Assembly: GCA_030544235.1 (NCBI GenBank)
Contig: CM060472.1
Coordinates: 21,645,654 to 21,709,653 of the forward strand
Direction of reading: 5' to 3'
From: Lepturacanthus savala
Lineage: Eukaryota; Chordata; Actinopteri; Scombriformes; Trichiuridae
DNA length: 64,000 nucleotides
The translations under genes were made by a program, and so were the position numbers. Below, one piece after another: positions 1 through 9,850 of this stretch (its first letter is position 1; every line of letters starts with the position of its first letter). Under the pieces are notes generated by a model, which had not been told where the DNA came from, ran no database searches, and saw nothing but the letters and a program-made list of their open reading frames with translations.

Positions 1-48
1 ATCCAGGCTGATGTCAAGATTGTTCAGAAAAACAGAAAAGACACTCAC

Positions 49-110
49 GTTGAGAATAGCCAGACTGTTGGCTGTCTGCGCCATGATCAGGGACGTCTTT
101 GTGGTCACTC
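49..110 (-). CDS. tbxta: tbxta coding exon 5
   Basis: 62 bases. The first base completes Arg216, followed by SDHKDVPDHGADSQQSGYSQ and one base of a split Leu codon. The acceptor is TTTTTCAG and the donor is C|GTGAGT at 48-43. This is the start of the post-T-box linker. Positions 1-48 are intron 5, and the next exon is outside the window. Confidence 0.9.
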
Positions 111-1670
111 CTGAAAAATAAATATATATATTAGATATTAAGCTATTAGTACACCAGCTCGCTAAAAGTGGGTCAATGGTTTACATATGTACCTTTCTTT
201 GGCATCAAGGAAGGCTTTGGCAAAAGGATTGTGCTTTATCTTCAGAGCAGTGATCTGTGGGGGAGGACGGAGCTGTTAACATCCTGATCAATATTTAAGA
301 CTGTGTCCGCGAGGATTTCAATTAGAGGACTGCAATACATTTAGCATCAACTGACCTCTTCGTTCTGATAAGCGGTGACGGCGATGAACTGTGTTTCGGG
401 GAAAGACTGGCTGCTGATCATCTTCTGGATGCCTCCGACCTTCACGATGTGTATCCTCGGCTCATATTTGTGCAGGGAGTTCAGCATGATCTATGGGAAG
501 AAATTGCAAATGAAGATCACTATTGGTCAAAAGTGTTTATCAACAGTGACAGGCATATTATAACTAGTAAAATAAAATGTTTGTCTCATTTTGTTAAGTA
601 CAAAAAAGTAGCAGTAAAGTGCCAGAAATGTTGAAAAACTGAATAAGTGAATGTAGATGTAGAATGAGATCACTCCTTAATTATTATTTTTTATTTTAAA
701 AAAATACTAAATTACTGGTTAAAATTAGTTCTTGTTTGTAACTTAGTTATTTTTTAAGGAACTAAATAAAGCATAATCTAACATAGTTGAAATAATACAA
801 AAAGCTTCCAGAAAACTTTTTCACATTTCTGTAATTCGTGACATTGTAATTCCTCACCTGTCCGCCCCCGTTGAGTTTATTGGAGAGTTTGACTTTGCTG
901 AAGGAGACGGGCGCTTTCATCCAGTGCGCTCCGAAGTTGGGGGAGTCCGGGTGGATGTAGACGCAGCTGGGGCTCTGGGGCTCCGGTTTGCCTCCGGGAA
1001 CCCACTCCCCGTTCACGTATTTCCACCGGTTGTTGTCCGCGGCCACAAAATCCAGCAGCACCGAGTACATGGCGTTCGGGTCCAGGCCGCTGACGCTGGC
1101 CCTGAGCACCGGAAACATCCTCCTGGAAACGAGAAGTGTGGAGTTTCGTTAATGAGGTTCTGTTTTTCTAAATTTTTTAAAGATTGTTTTTAAACATCCA
1201 TCGATTTCAGCTTAATCTTTTTTGTTGTTTTTGTTTTCAGTCTGTTTTTTGGTAAAGCTCCAGAGGCCTCTAAGGCCTCTAAGCAGCACTTTTGACAGAG
1301 CGGGGCACCTGTATGTGTGTGAGTATGTGTTTTTTAACCATTAAAAAATGCTAAACCTTATTACAGAATAAACTACCATGTTCACAGACTAACGTGTGAC
1401 TTCACGCCGAAAAACCCGTGCGTAAAAAGTGCGTAAAATACGCACGGCGGCGGCCTCCCTCCTTCCCTCCCCGTGATCGACCTACCTTCCCGTTTTAGTG
1501 ACAATCATCTCGTTGGTTAACTCTTTGAACTTGTTCCATAAGTCCGCATCGTCCAGCGTCAGTTTAATATCCCGCTCGGACGCGTCTCCCTTCTCGCTGC
1601 CCTTCTGGAACTCGCTCTCCACGGCGCTGAGAAGATGCTCCAGGCGCTGGTCGGGGTTGGAAGAAGTCAT
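49..1670 (-). CDS. tbxta: Brachyury T-box transcription factor, 5' part of gene (five coding exons, continues beyond window)
   Basis: Joined minus-strand exons 1670-1486, 1122-858, 490-356, 254-193 and 110-49 give one open frame of 236 codons plus one base. Every junction in the window is GT-AG. Residues about 42-218 form the T-box: the first family signature (LWNKF...NEMIVTKTGRR) lies near residues 44-63 and the second (IHPDSPNFGAHWM) follows in exon 2. The residues before and through the T-box closely match fish No tail/Brachyury, which is usually about 420-430 residues, so roughly the last 190 residues (activation and repression regions) lie off the left edge. The family binds the palindrome of AGGTGTGA half-sites as a nuclear activator needed for posterior mesoderm and notochord. 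The start at 1670 has A at -3. I favour tbxta over tbxtb, but the paralogue is not proven. Confidence 0.95.
193..254 (-). CDS. tbxta: tbxta coding exon 4 (short T-box exon)
   Basis: 62 bases, residues 196-215 plus two bases of Arg216. It encodes ITALKIKHNPFAKAFLDAKE, the last helix of the T-box that enters the minor groove in the Xenopus Brachyury structure. The flanking introns are tiny: 101 bp (255-355) and 82 bp (111-192). Confidence 0.95.
356..490 (-). CDS. tbxta: tbxta coding exon 3
   Basis: 135 bases, exactly 45 codons (residues 151-195), phase 0 at both ends. It encodes IMLNSLHKYEPRIHIVKVGG to FIAVTAYQNEE, the C-terminal half of the T-box, including the dimer and DNA-contact region of the family. 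The acceptor is CCCATAG and the donor is GAG|GTCAGT. Confidence 0.96.
858..1122 (-). CDS. tbxta: tbxta coding exon 2
   Basis: 265 bases, residues 62-150. The acceptor is TTTCCAG|GAGG and the donor is CAG|GTGAGG. It encodes the T-box core (MFPVLRASVSGLDPNAMYS, RWKYVNGEW, IHPDSPNFGAHWM, KLSNKLNGGGQ). This is the most conserved stretch of the family and is CpG-rich here. Confidence 0.96.
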
Positions 1671-1880
1671 ATTTCCAAACAGTGCGGAGAGACCCAAAAC
1701 GAAATGCGAGATTCGCTGACTCTGAGGCTGACGGAGAGAGATAAGGCCCAAGTGATACTGGGTCCTAAACCCTCGAGGCCTCATGATTTAAGGGCCCCCA
1801 GGGACCTCATGGGGATGCGGGGCGTGGTTTGGGCGCGCACACCTCGCCTCTCTGACCGGGTTCAACGTCTCCAAACCACG
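860..1880. other. CpG island over tbxta promoter, exon 1 and exon 2
   Basis: CpG dinucleotides are dense at 860-1110 (exon 2) and 1380-1880 (intron 1 end, exon 1, promoter), in contrast with the AT-rich DNA on either side. This is typical of vertebrate developmental regulators that are Polycomb-bound when silent. That role is an inference from the gene class. Confidence 0.6.
1486..1670 (-). CDS. tbxta: tbxta coding exon 1
   Basis: 185 bases encoding residues 1-61 plus two bases of the codon for Arg62. It starts MTSSNPDQRLEHLL, the typical Brachyury N-terminus, and ends in the first T-box signature (NEMIVTKTG). The donor is AG|GTAGGT at 1485-1480. Intron 1 is 363 bp (1123-1485). Confidence 0.95.
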
Positions 1881-1900
1881 CCCCTCACATCAGACTACAC
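1671..1900 (-). promoter_or_regulatory. tbxta: tbxta promoter and 5' UTR region
   Basis: A CpG-rich block directly upstream of the start codon. On the minus strand a TATA-like TTAAAT lies at 1791-1786, about 116 bp before the ATG. Farther upstream are GGGGCGTGGTTTGG at 1819-1832 and its exact reverse complement at 1871-1884, both containing the KLF/Sp core CCACGCCC. Between them, GCACACCT at 1837-1844 matches 7 of 8 bases of a T-box half-site. An ATG at 1784 is in frame with the real start, but it sits two bases downstream of the TATA-like box and is therefore probably not transcribed. The transcription start is inferred, not seen. Confidence 0.6.
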
Positions 1901-3150
1901 TTCTCTACAATTTCACAGATTTTTCTTTTTTAAATGTGTATTTATAAAATCGAGATTGTGCCTTATAAATTGAAAACAGTGTCTCCTAAAGTAAACTCCA
2001 CTGATGAAATCCATGCTGTTTCAGTTCTCAGATGATTTACTTTGCTGCTGAAGCTGCTGTTAAAGTGAAATTTTGTATTTATAGTTTGGTACCTGAACAT
2101 CGATCTGCTTTATGCATTCAAACAAAAGAAGGGAAGCGAGGGAAGAGAACCGTGCCTTTGAACTCAGTTGTATATTTGCAAATAGTGCTAATCTTTTGTT
2201 GTCTCAAATCCACATGGGAGAAGGCCTGTGTTTACTGAGTATGGGCCATTAGGGCAGAGTCTGTGTTCCTGTTGTGCCATAGTGTGGACGGCCCACAAGT
2301 GATGCCAGTATTTGCATAATGGGCCTGCATGTCTCCCTCTCAAGGCTCTGATATTAAATATTTCAGGCTGTTGGAATCCCAAGTGCTTGACAATCATTTT
2401 TTTAATATATTGTTTAATCGCTTTAACAGCTATGGATAAGTCTCTCTCTGACATCATTTAACAACTTAGCTTCCAAATCTGCTGCTATTTATCAGCAAAT
2501 ATTATTAAAGCATAATATTAAAAGCAAAGTAGTGTTCATCACTGTTAAGATTTTAAGAAATAAATCCCATGATGAGTTTATAAAATATGATACAAACCGG
2601 TATATGAAGTGCTTCAAATTAACTAATTAATTAAGTTCCAGCTACCACAGCAGCAGACAGCTTTCATGCTGATACACCAACTGCTTTTCTGGTGCCTGTT
2701 CTTTATACTTCAGGCACACTTTGACGTTGATATTTCTTCAACTTTTCAATGCAGGACTTTTGTTTTTCTAAAACTTGAGTCATACTCATTCCCTCACTAA
2801 AATTATGATGCATTATTATAGATTCAACTCACCCACAGATATACTAATATATTATAAATGAACTTAATGACAACCTGCTACAGCATTTAACTGCTGCATT
2901 CACATTAATAACTCAGTAATAACTACATAATATAATAATCCAGTAATATAATGTGCAATTGTTTGTACTTGTATAATGTGTGTTTTTACCTTAGTGAAAT
3001 TTTGTAATGGAATATTTCACATAGTAGTATTTGTAGTAGGATAGATAGATGAATAGATTCATCTTTTTTGTCATACAAAAAATGAAAAGCAGTCCAGCAG
3101 CTGTTCAGCAGTGTGCAGGAGATGCTACTGCATTATAAAGGTAAACTTTT
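1901..3150. other. AT-rich upstream intergenic DNA
   Basis: Low-GC sequence with many short A/T runs and no open frame resembling a known protein. I see no clear repeat family or strong motif cluster. By position it belongs to the proximal upstream region of tbxta, so weak regulatory sites cannot be excluded. Confidence 0.5.
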
Positions 3151-3152
3151 TA

Positions 3153-3560
3153 TTAGGGCTGTCAAAGTTAACACAATATTAAATTATTACAAAAATCTGT
3201 ATTAATTGTTTTGACAGCATGGCATATGATGACCTCTGACCTCACCTGTAATTTAGTAAATATTAATATTTATTTGTTTTTGCAGCAGAGCACCTTTAAA
3301 GCCAAAGACAAAAGTATTCACTGTTAATGCAAACTGAGTTGCATCTAGACCTAACTATTAAACACACGGCTAATGCTAAAGCAGGCAGCCTCGCTAGGCC
3401 TGAACCATGCAGCTCACAGCAGCCTTTGCTACAAACCTCCGAGCAGCAAGCAACTAGATTGTGAAAGACGATCGAGCGTCTGCGTGAAATAATTCAGGTC
3501 ACATCCAACGACCGTGAGCCACCAACCATCTCCAAGATACACAACCTGTATGACAACCAA
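3153..3560. mobile_element. Possible degenerate hAT-like non-autonomous element
   Basis: It begins TTAGGGCTGTCAAAGTTAAC, which resembles the end of a common teleost non-autonomous hAT family. An interior of moderate GC follows, unlike the flanks. No matching right end was found, so the right boundary is approximate and the copy is probably truncated. Confidence 0.4.
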
Positions 3561-4240
3561 AAAGCCCTAATAAATTTCCCTCTTTTACTCCATATCCTGC
3601 TTGACTTTATTTCATGTTTGTTTTATTGTATTGTCCTATTTTTATTCCAGACCTTAAGTTACTTTGCTGATTTTACAAAATATGTTGATTTTATAAAATA
3701 TAATGCACTGCTATAGACTTGACTATCCATGCAGTTTAAAATGCTTCTTACACATTAATGCATCAGTAATATCAACACACTAATATCTAGATTTTTACTT
3801 AATGTCACATTACATTTTTCACATCCATCCAACTGATTTTAAAACAACCGCTTCAGTTACAGAAGTAAAGGAACACCTGTGGTTTATCTGAAAAACATTG
3901 AAACAGTTTTTACTGGAAAATGACAAGGAGAACAAATTTGTAAAAGAATATTTTTACATGTCAGTGTTGTTGCTGCTGCTTACTAGAGTATCTGAATATT
4001 TCCGCCACTGTATTAACATTTATCCCATAGCCGTCCCCTGACCTACAGGCCTCTGTGTTTAAATTGGCCCGTGTCGATGTCCACAAAGGTTTTATGTTTT
4101 AGATGTGAGCCCTGTTGTTTTTCTTCTCATCGCCTCTGATTCCGCTGTCTGTGATGTACTTGGAATTGAGTGAGGGCTTTGGAGCGTGACTCCGCTTTAC
4201 TACGCCACTTCCTCCAGTTCTACAGAGGCCATAAATGTAA
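3561..4240. other. Intergenic DNA, no feature recognised
   Basis: AT-rich sequence with short open frames only. No repeat, RNA gene or conserved-looking block stands out. Confidence 0.4.
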
Positions 4241-4870
4241 AGGGGTTCTCTCACACCTTTCCATCCCGTATCATTCAGCTGCCTCTTCCTTTTCCCCCGT
4301 GTGTGTGTGTGTCTGTGTTTTTATTTTGGAGGCTGAGAGAAAGAGTGTTAAAAAGCGGCTGCATACAGGACATAACCCCCGCCGACCGGGCCTCCAGGCT
4401 CTGCATACCCCCAACAGACAAAGTCACACTCACACACACACACACACACGGAGGAAGCTGCTTCATATCTCCAAATTAAGATATAAGTGACTGATTGTGG
4501 TTTTAGTCAGTCAGAGCAGAGTCATTTGTAGCTGCAGCATCATAACACTTTCCTGGCTGTCTGTTGTCAGGTGTGGCCCTACCAAAGCAAAAAAAACAAC
4601 AAAACAACACAAAACATATTCAGCAATTTGACTGACAGGTGAGGCCCAAACTGAGGTAAAGGAGGAGCGTCTCCGTCCCACACGGTGAGCGAACGTCTGC
4701 TCTGAAATGTGAAGTTTACTTGAAAAGCCAGCTGAGGTTTCCCACAGCTTTTCTTTTTATACACACACACATACACGTACACACACACGGTCGCTGCCCA
4801 GCGAGCTGAGGGTTAACTGATGCAGTCCTTGCTCTGGCATCAGCACACACTCACCTAGGTGAGAAATATT
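4241..4870. promoter_or_regulatory. Candidate T-box-responsive upstream region of tbxta
   Basis: About 2.6-3.2 kb upstream of the tbxta start. It holds an exact T-box half-site TCACACCT (4251-4258), a near match AGGTGTGG (4569-4576), and a perfect 14-bp palindrome CTCACCTAGGTGAG (4850-4863). The centre of that palindrome, ACCTAGGT, equals the centre of the Brachyury consensus palindrome. GT and CA microsatellites at about 4298-4314 and 4427-4449 lie between them. Autoregulation is an inference. Confidence 0.4.
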
Positions 4871-7420
4871 GCAGAGGTCTGGTGCTTCACAAAGGGGACA
4901 GTTATAACGATGCATATTTTCCAGGAGGACTTTGCCGGCCTAAATAAGTACACACAGGGAGGCGGATGAGTCAGCCCTGGGAAGAAAACACACACATATA
5001 AAACACACACACACACATAAAGTCAATTTTTCCCGCAAATTATGACATAAGCGGCTACTGGGAAAAAACAACAAATATTATAATAGAAGCTCAAATCCTA
5101 CTGATCCCAGTGATAGAATATCTCTAATAATGTGTCCGATAATAAACATCATACAGCCTAGAAGATGAATCACAGATACAGAATGTGATATACAGGAACA
5201 ATGAGAGACATGTAAGATTTCACATGTATCATGTGAGTACATGATGTTAATTCATATTTATATTCATGATCTGGGATTTTTTGGGGTTATTTTTTTTTAG
5301 GATCATCTGTTACAAACTTTGAGACACCAACATAAATGGGGTTTTTCATAATTTATGGATTTTTTTTGTTTAAATTTGGCAATTACATTAACTATTCATA
5401 TCCATATCTTCTGTCTTTTTTATGGACAGATTCCAATGGAGAAATAATACAATTTTAATCCATTATTGTAAAAGTAGTCATAACAATCAGAATCTTCAAA
5501 ATACTGGGAAAAACCCTCCCATGTGTGCATTGTGACTAACAGCTTTGACTGCTGTTTATTAATTTCATCAAAGCTGATAAAGATTAAACCAAAACTCAAG
5601 AAAGAGAGTCATGGGAATGTCAAAGTAAAGGCACTTTCTGTGAAATAAAGACAATACTGGTAAGTAAAAATCCCTAATATTAGTAATTGCAGAGTGTGAC
5701 AAATAACCCTAACCTTATTTACAATTAAAATCACACATTGCAGATCTTACTGAAGTACAGAAGAATGTTCCTAAAAGTATTTTAAAACATTTTGCCAAGT
5801 AATCTTTTTGTCAATGTAATATCTTATATTATATATTGATATGAATACTAATACGGATTACTGATCTGTCAATGTAATTTCTTATCACTCTATCGATTAT
5901 AACTGTAGCACTGTGTGCAGGTAAAGACACAAAACGCAGCAAGTAAAACAATCAGCAGCCACACATCACACATCTCATACCATAAGACTGAAGAGCCCTC
6001 ATCAAGCACACACACACAAACACACACACACACACACATAGCACACACACAGCCCCAGCCCTCGCAGATGTGGATTCAGCCCCGAGCTTCGTCTGTCACT
6101 TTTGCGTTTCCACTTCAAGTTCAGGAAATCTAAACTTTCCTCTTCTAATCACCCGTCCCTTTGAAAGGGATAAAAAGAATTAGTGGGGACAGTAATTGCC
6201 CACCCACCCCCACCCCCACCTCGGCCCCCACCCGCCCTCATCTAGGTGCCCTACTGTAGACCTTGAGACCTTTGGCATGCTAATGATAGGAGGTTCAGCT
6301 TTGACACTGCTGCAGGGACTGACTGAGCCGGGACTGGAGAAAAAAAAAAGGCTCTGCTGAGGAAGATCGACACCATTTTGATTTAAAAGCTTCTAAACGT
6401 GATGAAATTAACCTGTCGATGTGAGGCGAGGCTGCAGGTAGAAGCATCGCAGGATTGTAACTTTGAAACATATCACTCGTAAAGATGGGAAATGGAATAT
6501 TAATTATATGTCAAAATATTCAAAAATATCTGTCCTCGGTTTTGGCCCAATTACTTTGGTGATTACAAAATAATTACAGATTAGTTGATTATTGACTGAT
6601 GCCCCGTTGGATTTGTATCGTTTACACTTTGGTGTCTGTGTTGCGGTGCAACGTGATTCTTTTATACAACTTCATACATTTCAGAAACTCTTATTTAACA
6701 GGTTTGTAAATTTCACAAACAAAATTGATGTTCATTATATGGTGCCGTGTGATAAATGACTTCCCAACAGTATATAAGGCAGTTTGAATGAGCTCCACTT
6801 CAACCTGTTTTGATATGTGAACTGCTTTTTGCTGCACAACACTTTTACAATAACAGTAAAATACAGTTTGAATGCAGACTTGTAATTTCACACTGTGCTA
6901 TAGTCATGTAAGTAAATAACATAAACAATCATACGCTCTTAATTCTTCAAATTCTTAATTACAAAACCTGCAATTATAATAATTAGTATTATTATTATAA
7001 TTATAAGAGAGATTTTTGGAGAGTATGTTTGGTGATGATCAGTTTTACTTATATCAAGTTTAAATGACAAGTTTTGTAAATCCTCATATTTGTTATAAAA
7101 TTAAATATTCAATTGAGCTTTTTTCCATATGACCATCCTGTGCCTTTACAGTGTACTGTTTATGTGTTTTATGTGGTTTCCTGTTTCATTAACACACTAC
7201 AAGTGTGCCACTGGTGTTCACAGGTCGTATCCACATCTATGGAACAACAGCTACAGCTCCAGGTAGATAATCACTAATATACAGCGACATGTATCCAAGG
7301 GACAAAAAAACATCCTCTTTTACTTTTGCATTCCATCCCAGTAGTTTTCACACAGATTTTTCTCCCTGCATGTTTCCTCTCTTTTTTTTTCTTTTTTTCT
7401 TCCTGCGATCAGGTTGCCTG
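4871..7420. other. AT-rich intergenic DNA with short microsatellites
   Basis: It includes CA tracts near 5005-5018 and 6007-6053. A C-rich run at about 6200-6238 precedes a more balanced stretch at 6240-6330. No coding or RNA gene is supported. Confidence 0.4.
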
Positions 7421-7520
7421 ATGTAAATATGAGCAGCTGAGGTCAGCAGACACCAGTGTGTGAGAAAACACAGTTAAATCTCCTCTCTGCAGCCCCCAGC
7501 TGTGTGCACATGCACCCACA

Positions 7521-7521
<1 letters not shown>

Positions 7522-7556
<35 letters not shown>
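7522..7556. repeat. (CA)n microsatellite
   Basis: A nearly pure CA dinucleotide array of about 35 bp. The frame that runs through it encodes only a Thr-His repeat and is not a gene. Confidence 0.95.
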
Positions 7557-7559
<3 letters not shown>

Positions 7560-7773
7560 TAACAGTAGACCCTGTGGAGTGAGATCACACTTCAGCCTAT
7601 CTCCTTCTGACGTGAAGAAGATCGACTCGGGCTGTGCTGGGAAGCTGTGAAAGACATTAGCAAATATTAGCAGATATTAATCATGGCTGCGGGGCGGATC
7701 ATCATAACCGGGCCCCGCTGTCTGCTGGGAGAAGACTTTTTATAACCTTCAGTCTCAGCCTTTGCTACAGGAT

Positions 7774-7850
<77 letters not shown>

Positions 7851-7878
7851 CTCTCTCTCTATCCCTCTCTCTCTCTCT
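7774..7878. repeat. (CT)n microsatellite
   Basis: 74 bp of uninterrupted CT (7774-7847) followed by about 30 bp interrupted by two TATCC units. It is the longest pure dinucleotide tract in the window. It gives a spurious Leu-Ser open frame. Confidence 0.97.
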
Positions 7879-8049
7879 GCTCTGACCCGGGTGGGTGAGT
7901 TTTTTAGTGGGAGGGCTAAATGGCCAGTGGGGGGAGATCAAAAGGAGCAGAGGCCAGTTTCCACTGACAAACAGTAAGTGTTAAAGACAGAGGATTAATG
8001 ATAGGTGCAGCCAGGAACATTATTTACCCAGAGTCAGAGGACGTGTGAC

Positions 8050-8245
8050 TTCAGAGCCGCCTCATCACCCTCCTCCTCCAGCGGCACTTCCTCTCCCTAT
8101 AAATGCACAATTAAAATGAGATGCTCACACAACGTGGTGTCACCTTCTGATGCATGACCAATGAGCCATCGGGATCACTTTCCTGTCACCTTATGGGCGA
8201 CGTCTTATATACAGTATGTGGGCCACCGGGAACTGTCATATGACA
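8050..8245. promoter_or_regulatory. Candidate conserved non-coding block
   Basis: A balanced-composition stretch free of repeats between low-complexity flanks, with CCTATAAATG, GACCAATGAG and CCTTATGGGC motifs (CCAAT-box and SRF/MEF2-like). Conservation cannot be tested here. Confidence 0.2.
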
Positions 8246-9047
8246 TCAGCAAGAAACAAGTTCTAAACATAAAACAATGACACATAAATGGAAAACAAAG
8301 GAATCTAAACCAAAAAATAACCAAATAGTGCTTTATCATGTTGTTTTTCCATATAAATTGTTATCTCCTTAGAGAATATCAAATAACACAAGGCAAAAAC
8401 CCTCAGGTTAAACTGGGTACTGGGTATCTCCTTATATATCTATTATTGGAGTACATGAGGGTTTAAATATATAAATAAAATCACAATGCGCAAACATCAC
8501 ACGTGGTTGCAACAAGTCGGTGCTTTATTTTTAGGCTTCACAAGTCTAAATATAATTTATCCGTCTTTGCCAGAGTGGAAAAAAGCTAAATCTAAGCATT
8601 AAAGGAGGGTTTTGAGTTTCATGTGACCAAGATTCCTGCCACCTCTGGAATAATCAGAACAACGCAGGTGAGTGGCAATTTGTCACACTCGTTGAGAATT
8701 ATAGTTAAAACTTCAGAATTGTGCCAGAGGGTGACACAGCTGGTCAACATAATTCCTGTTATCCATATTGATTGAATGGGCACTTGAATGTGGCAAAAAG
8801 GTAGTTTTGGTGAAAAGAGCTAACAGTGGATAAAAAGTGACATTAGTACAAATTCTATTTCACTATTTACAAATCTCTCTATACCAAAATTAAAACCAAT
8901 TCTATATAGTATATTGCTAATTGTCACAAAGACTGTAATGAACAAAATATGTATTTTTGCAGCTTGGTGAACTGACCCTTTCATCTCTGCTTTTACCCCA
9001 CAAAACCCCTCTGTCTCTCATGTTCTTTCATGCTTCTTCTTCATACA
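8246..9047. other. Intergenic DNA, no feature recognised
   Basis: AT-rich sequence without a convincing gene, repeat end or motif cluster. Confidence 0.35.
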
Positions 9048-9391
9048 TACACTACCATTCAAACATTTGGGGTCACTCAGACAATTTAGTGTTTTCCATG
9101 AGAAGTCACACTTTTATTTATCACCATGCGCTGTAAAATGAATAGAACATTTTTATTAAATTAGCCTTCTGATGCAATGAGCAAACACATTGTACCATTA
9201 GAATACTGGAGTGATAGTTGCTGGAAATGGGCCTCTATACACCTATGTAGATATTGCACCAAAATCCAAACATTTGGAGCTAGAATAGTCTTTTACCACA
9301 TTAGCATCTTTTTAAAAGAAACAGTGCTTTTCCTTCGAAAGTAAGGATATTTCTAAGTTACCCCAAACTTTTGAACTACCGTTCAAAAGTT
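9048..9391 (+). mobile_element. Tc1-type miniature element (family B, copy 1)
   Basis: It starts at a TA target with CACTACCATTCAAACATTTG and contains the right-end sequence CCCCAAACTTTTGAAC. These are the terminal repeats of a widespread teleost Tc1/mariner family (ends like CACTACCGTTCAAAAGTT). The transposase interior is missing, leaving about 340 bp. The interior (CATTGTACCATTAGAATACT, TAGATATTGCACC) recurs in reverse orientation at 19163-19695. The right end is abnormal: it runs into a second, inverted copy of the terminal repeat instead of closing with GGTAGTGTA. Confidence 0.85.
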
Positions 9392-9517
9392 AGCACCCCT
9401 GCATGTGCACCTTCAGCAGGTAGCTACACCTCTACAGGTGTGCAGGGCCCCAGAGAAGCAGGCAGTGTCTGCCTGTAGAGTCTGGAGGCCAGGCAGGGCT
9501 GTAGGAAGAGGAGTTGC

Positions 9518-9548
9518 GGGGGGATGGGGGGGGTGTTGGGGGTAGGGG
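9518..9548 (+). other. Potential G-quadruplex
   Basis: Four G runs of 6, 8, 5 and 4 with loops AT, TGTT and TA fit the canonical G4 pattern. It sits between the Tc1 miniature element and the candidate enhancer at 9581. Confidence 0.6.
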
Positions 9549-9580
9549 CCACAGCACCGTAAACTAGAGGGGGGTAAACA

Positions 9581-9850
9581 AAGGGGGCCGGGCTGCTTTT
9601 ACTGCCTTCCCACGCCAGGCAGCAGCAGCAGCAGAAGCAGCTGACTGGAAAGTGTTACCTGGAATATGCCGAGTCGCCTCCTCAACCAACCAGACAGCCA
9701 ATCTGAATGCGGGCGCAGTGACCCAGGTGCACAAACAGCAAATAGTGGGGCCACATCAAAGGGTCTCATTAAAAGACAATAGCTGCAGCCCACCTCCTCA
9801 TCTCCCCGTGTTGTTCTTCAAATCACCTGTGCTTTAAATGGAAGCTAATC
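9581..9850. promoter_or_regulatory. Candidate enhancer with TCF/LEF and SOX motifs
   Basis: A balanced-composition block in AT-rich surroundings. It contains ATCAAAGGG (9755-9763, exact TCF/LEF core), ACAATAG (9776-9782, SOX core), a CAGCAG run and E-boxes. Wnt/TCF input is a known control of vertebrate Brachyury, and this block lies about 8 kb upstream of tbxta. Enhancer activity is inferred only from motif content and position. Confidence 0.35.

Noticed and set aside
924..1193. 89-codon plus-strand open frame opposite tbxta exon 2
   Set aside because: Antisense shadow of the conserved T-box exon.
5700..5720. Telomere-like TAACCCTAACCTT
   Set aside because: Two units only, which is not an interstitial telomeric array.
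7762..7977. 71-codon open frame rich in Leu-Ser on the plus strand
   Set aside because: It is the direct translation of the CT microsatellite, with no homology and no splice or promoter context.
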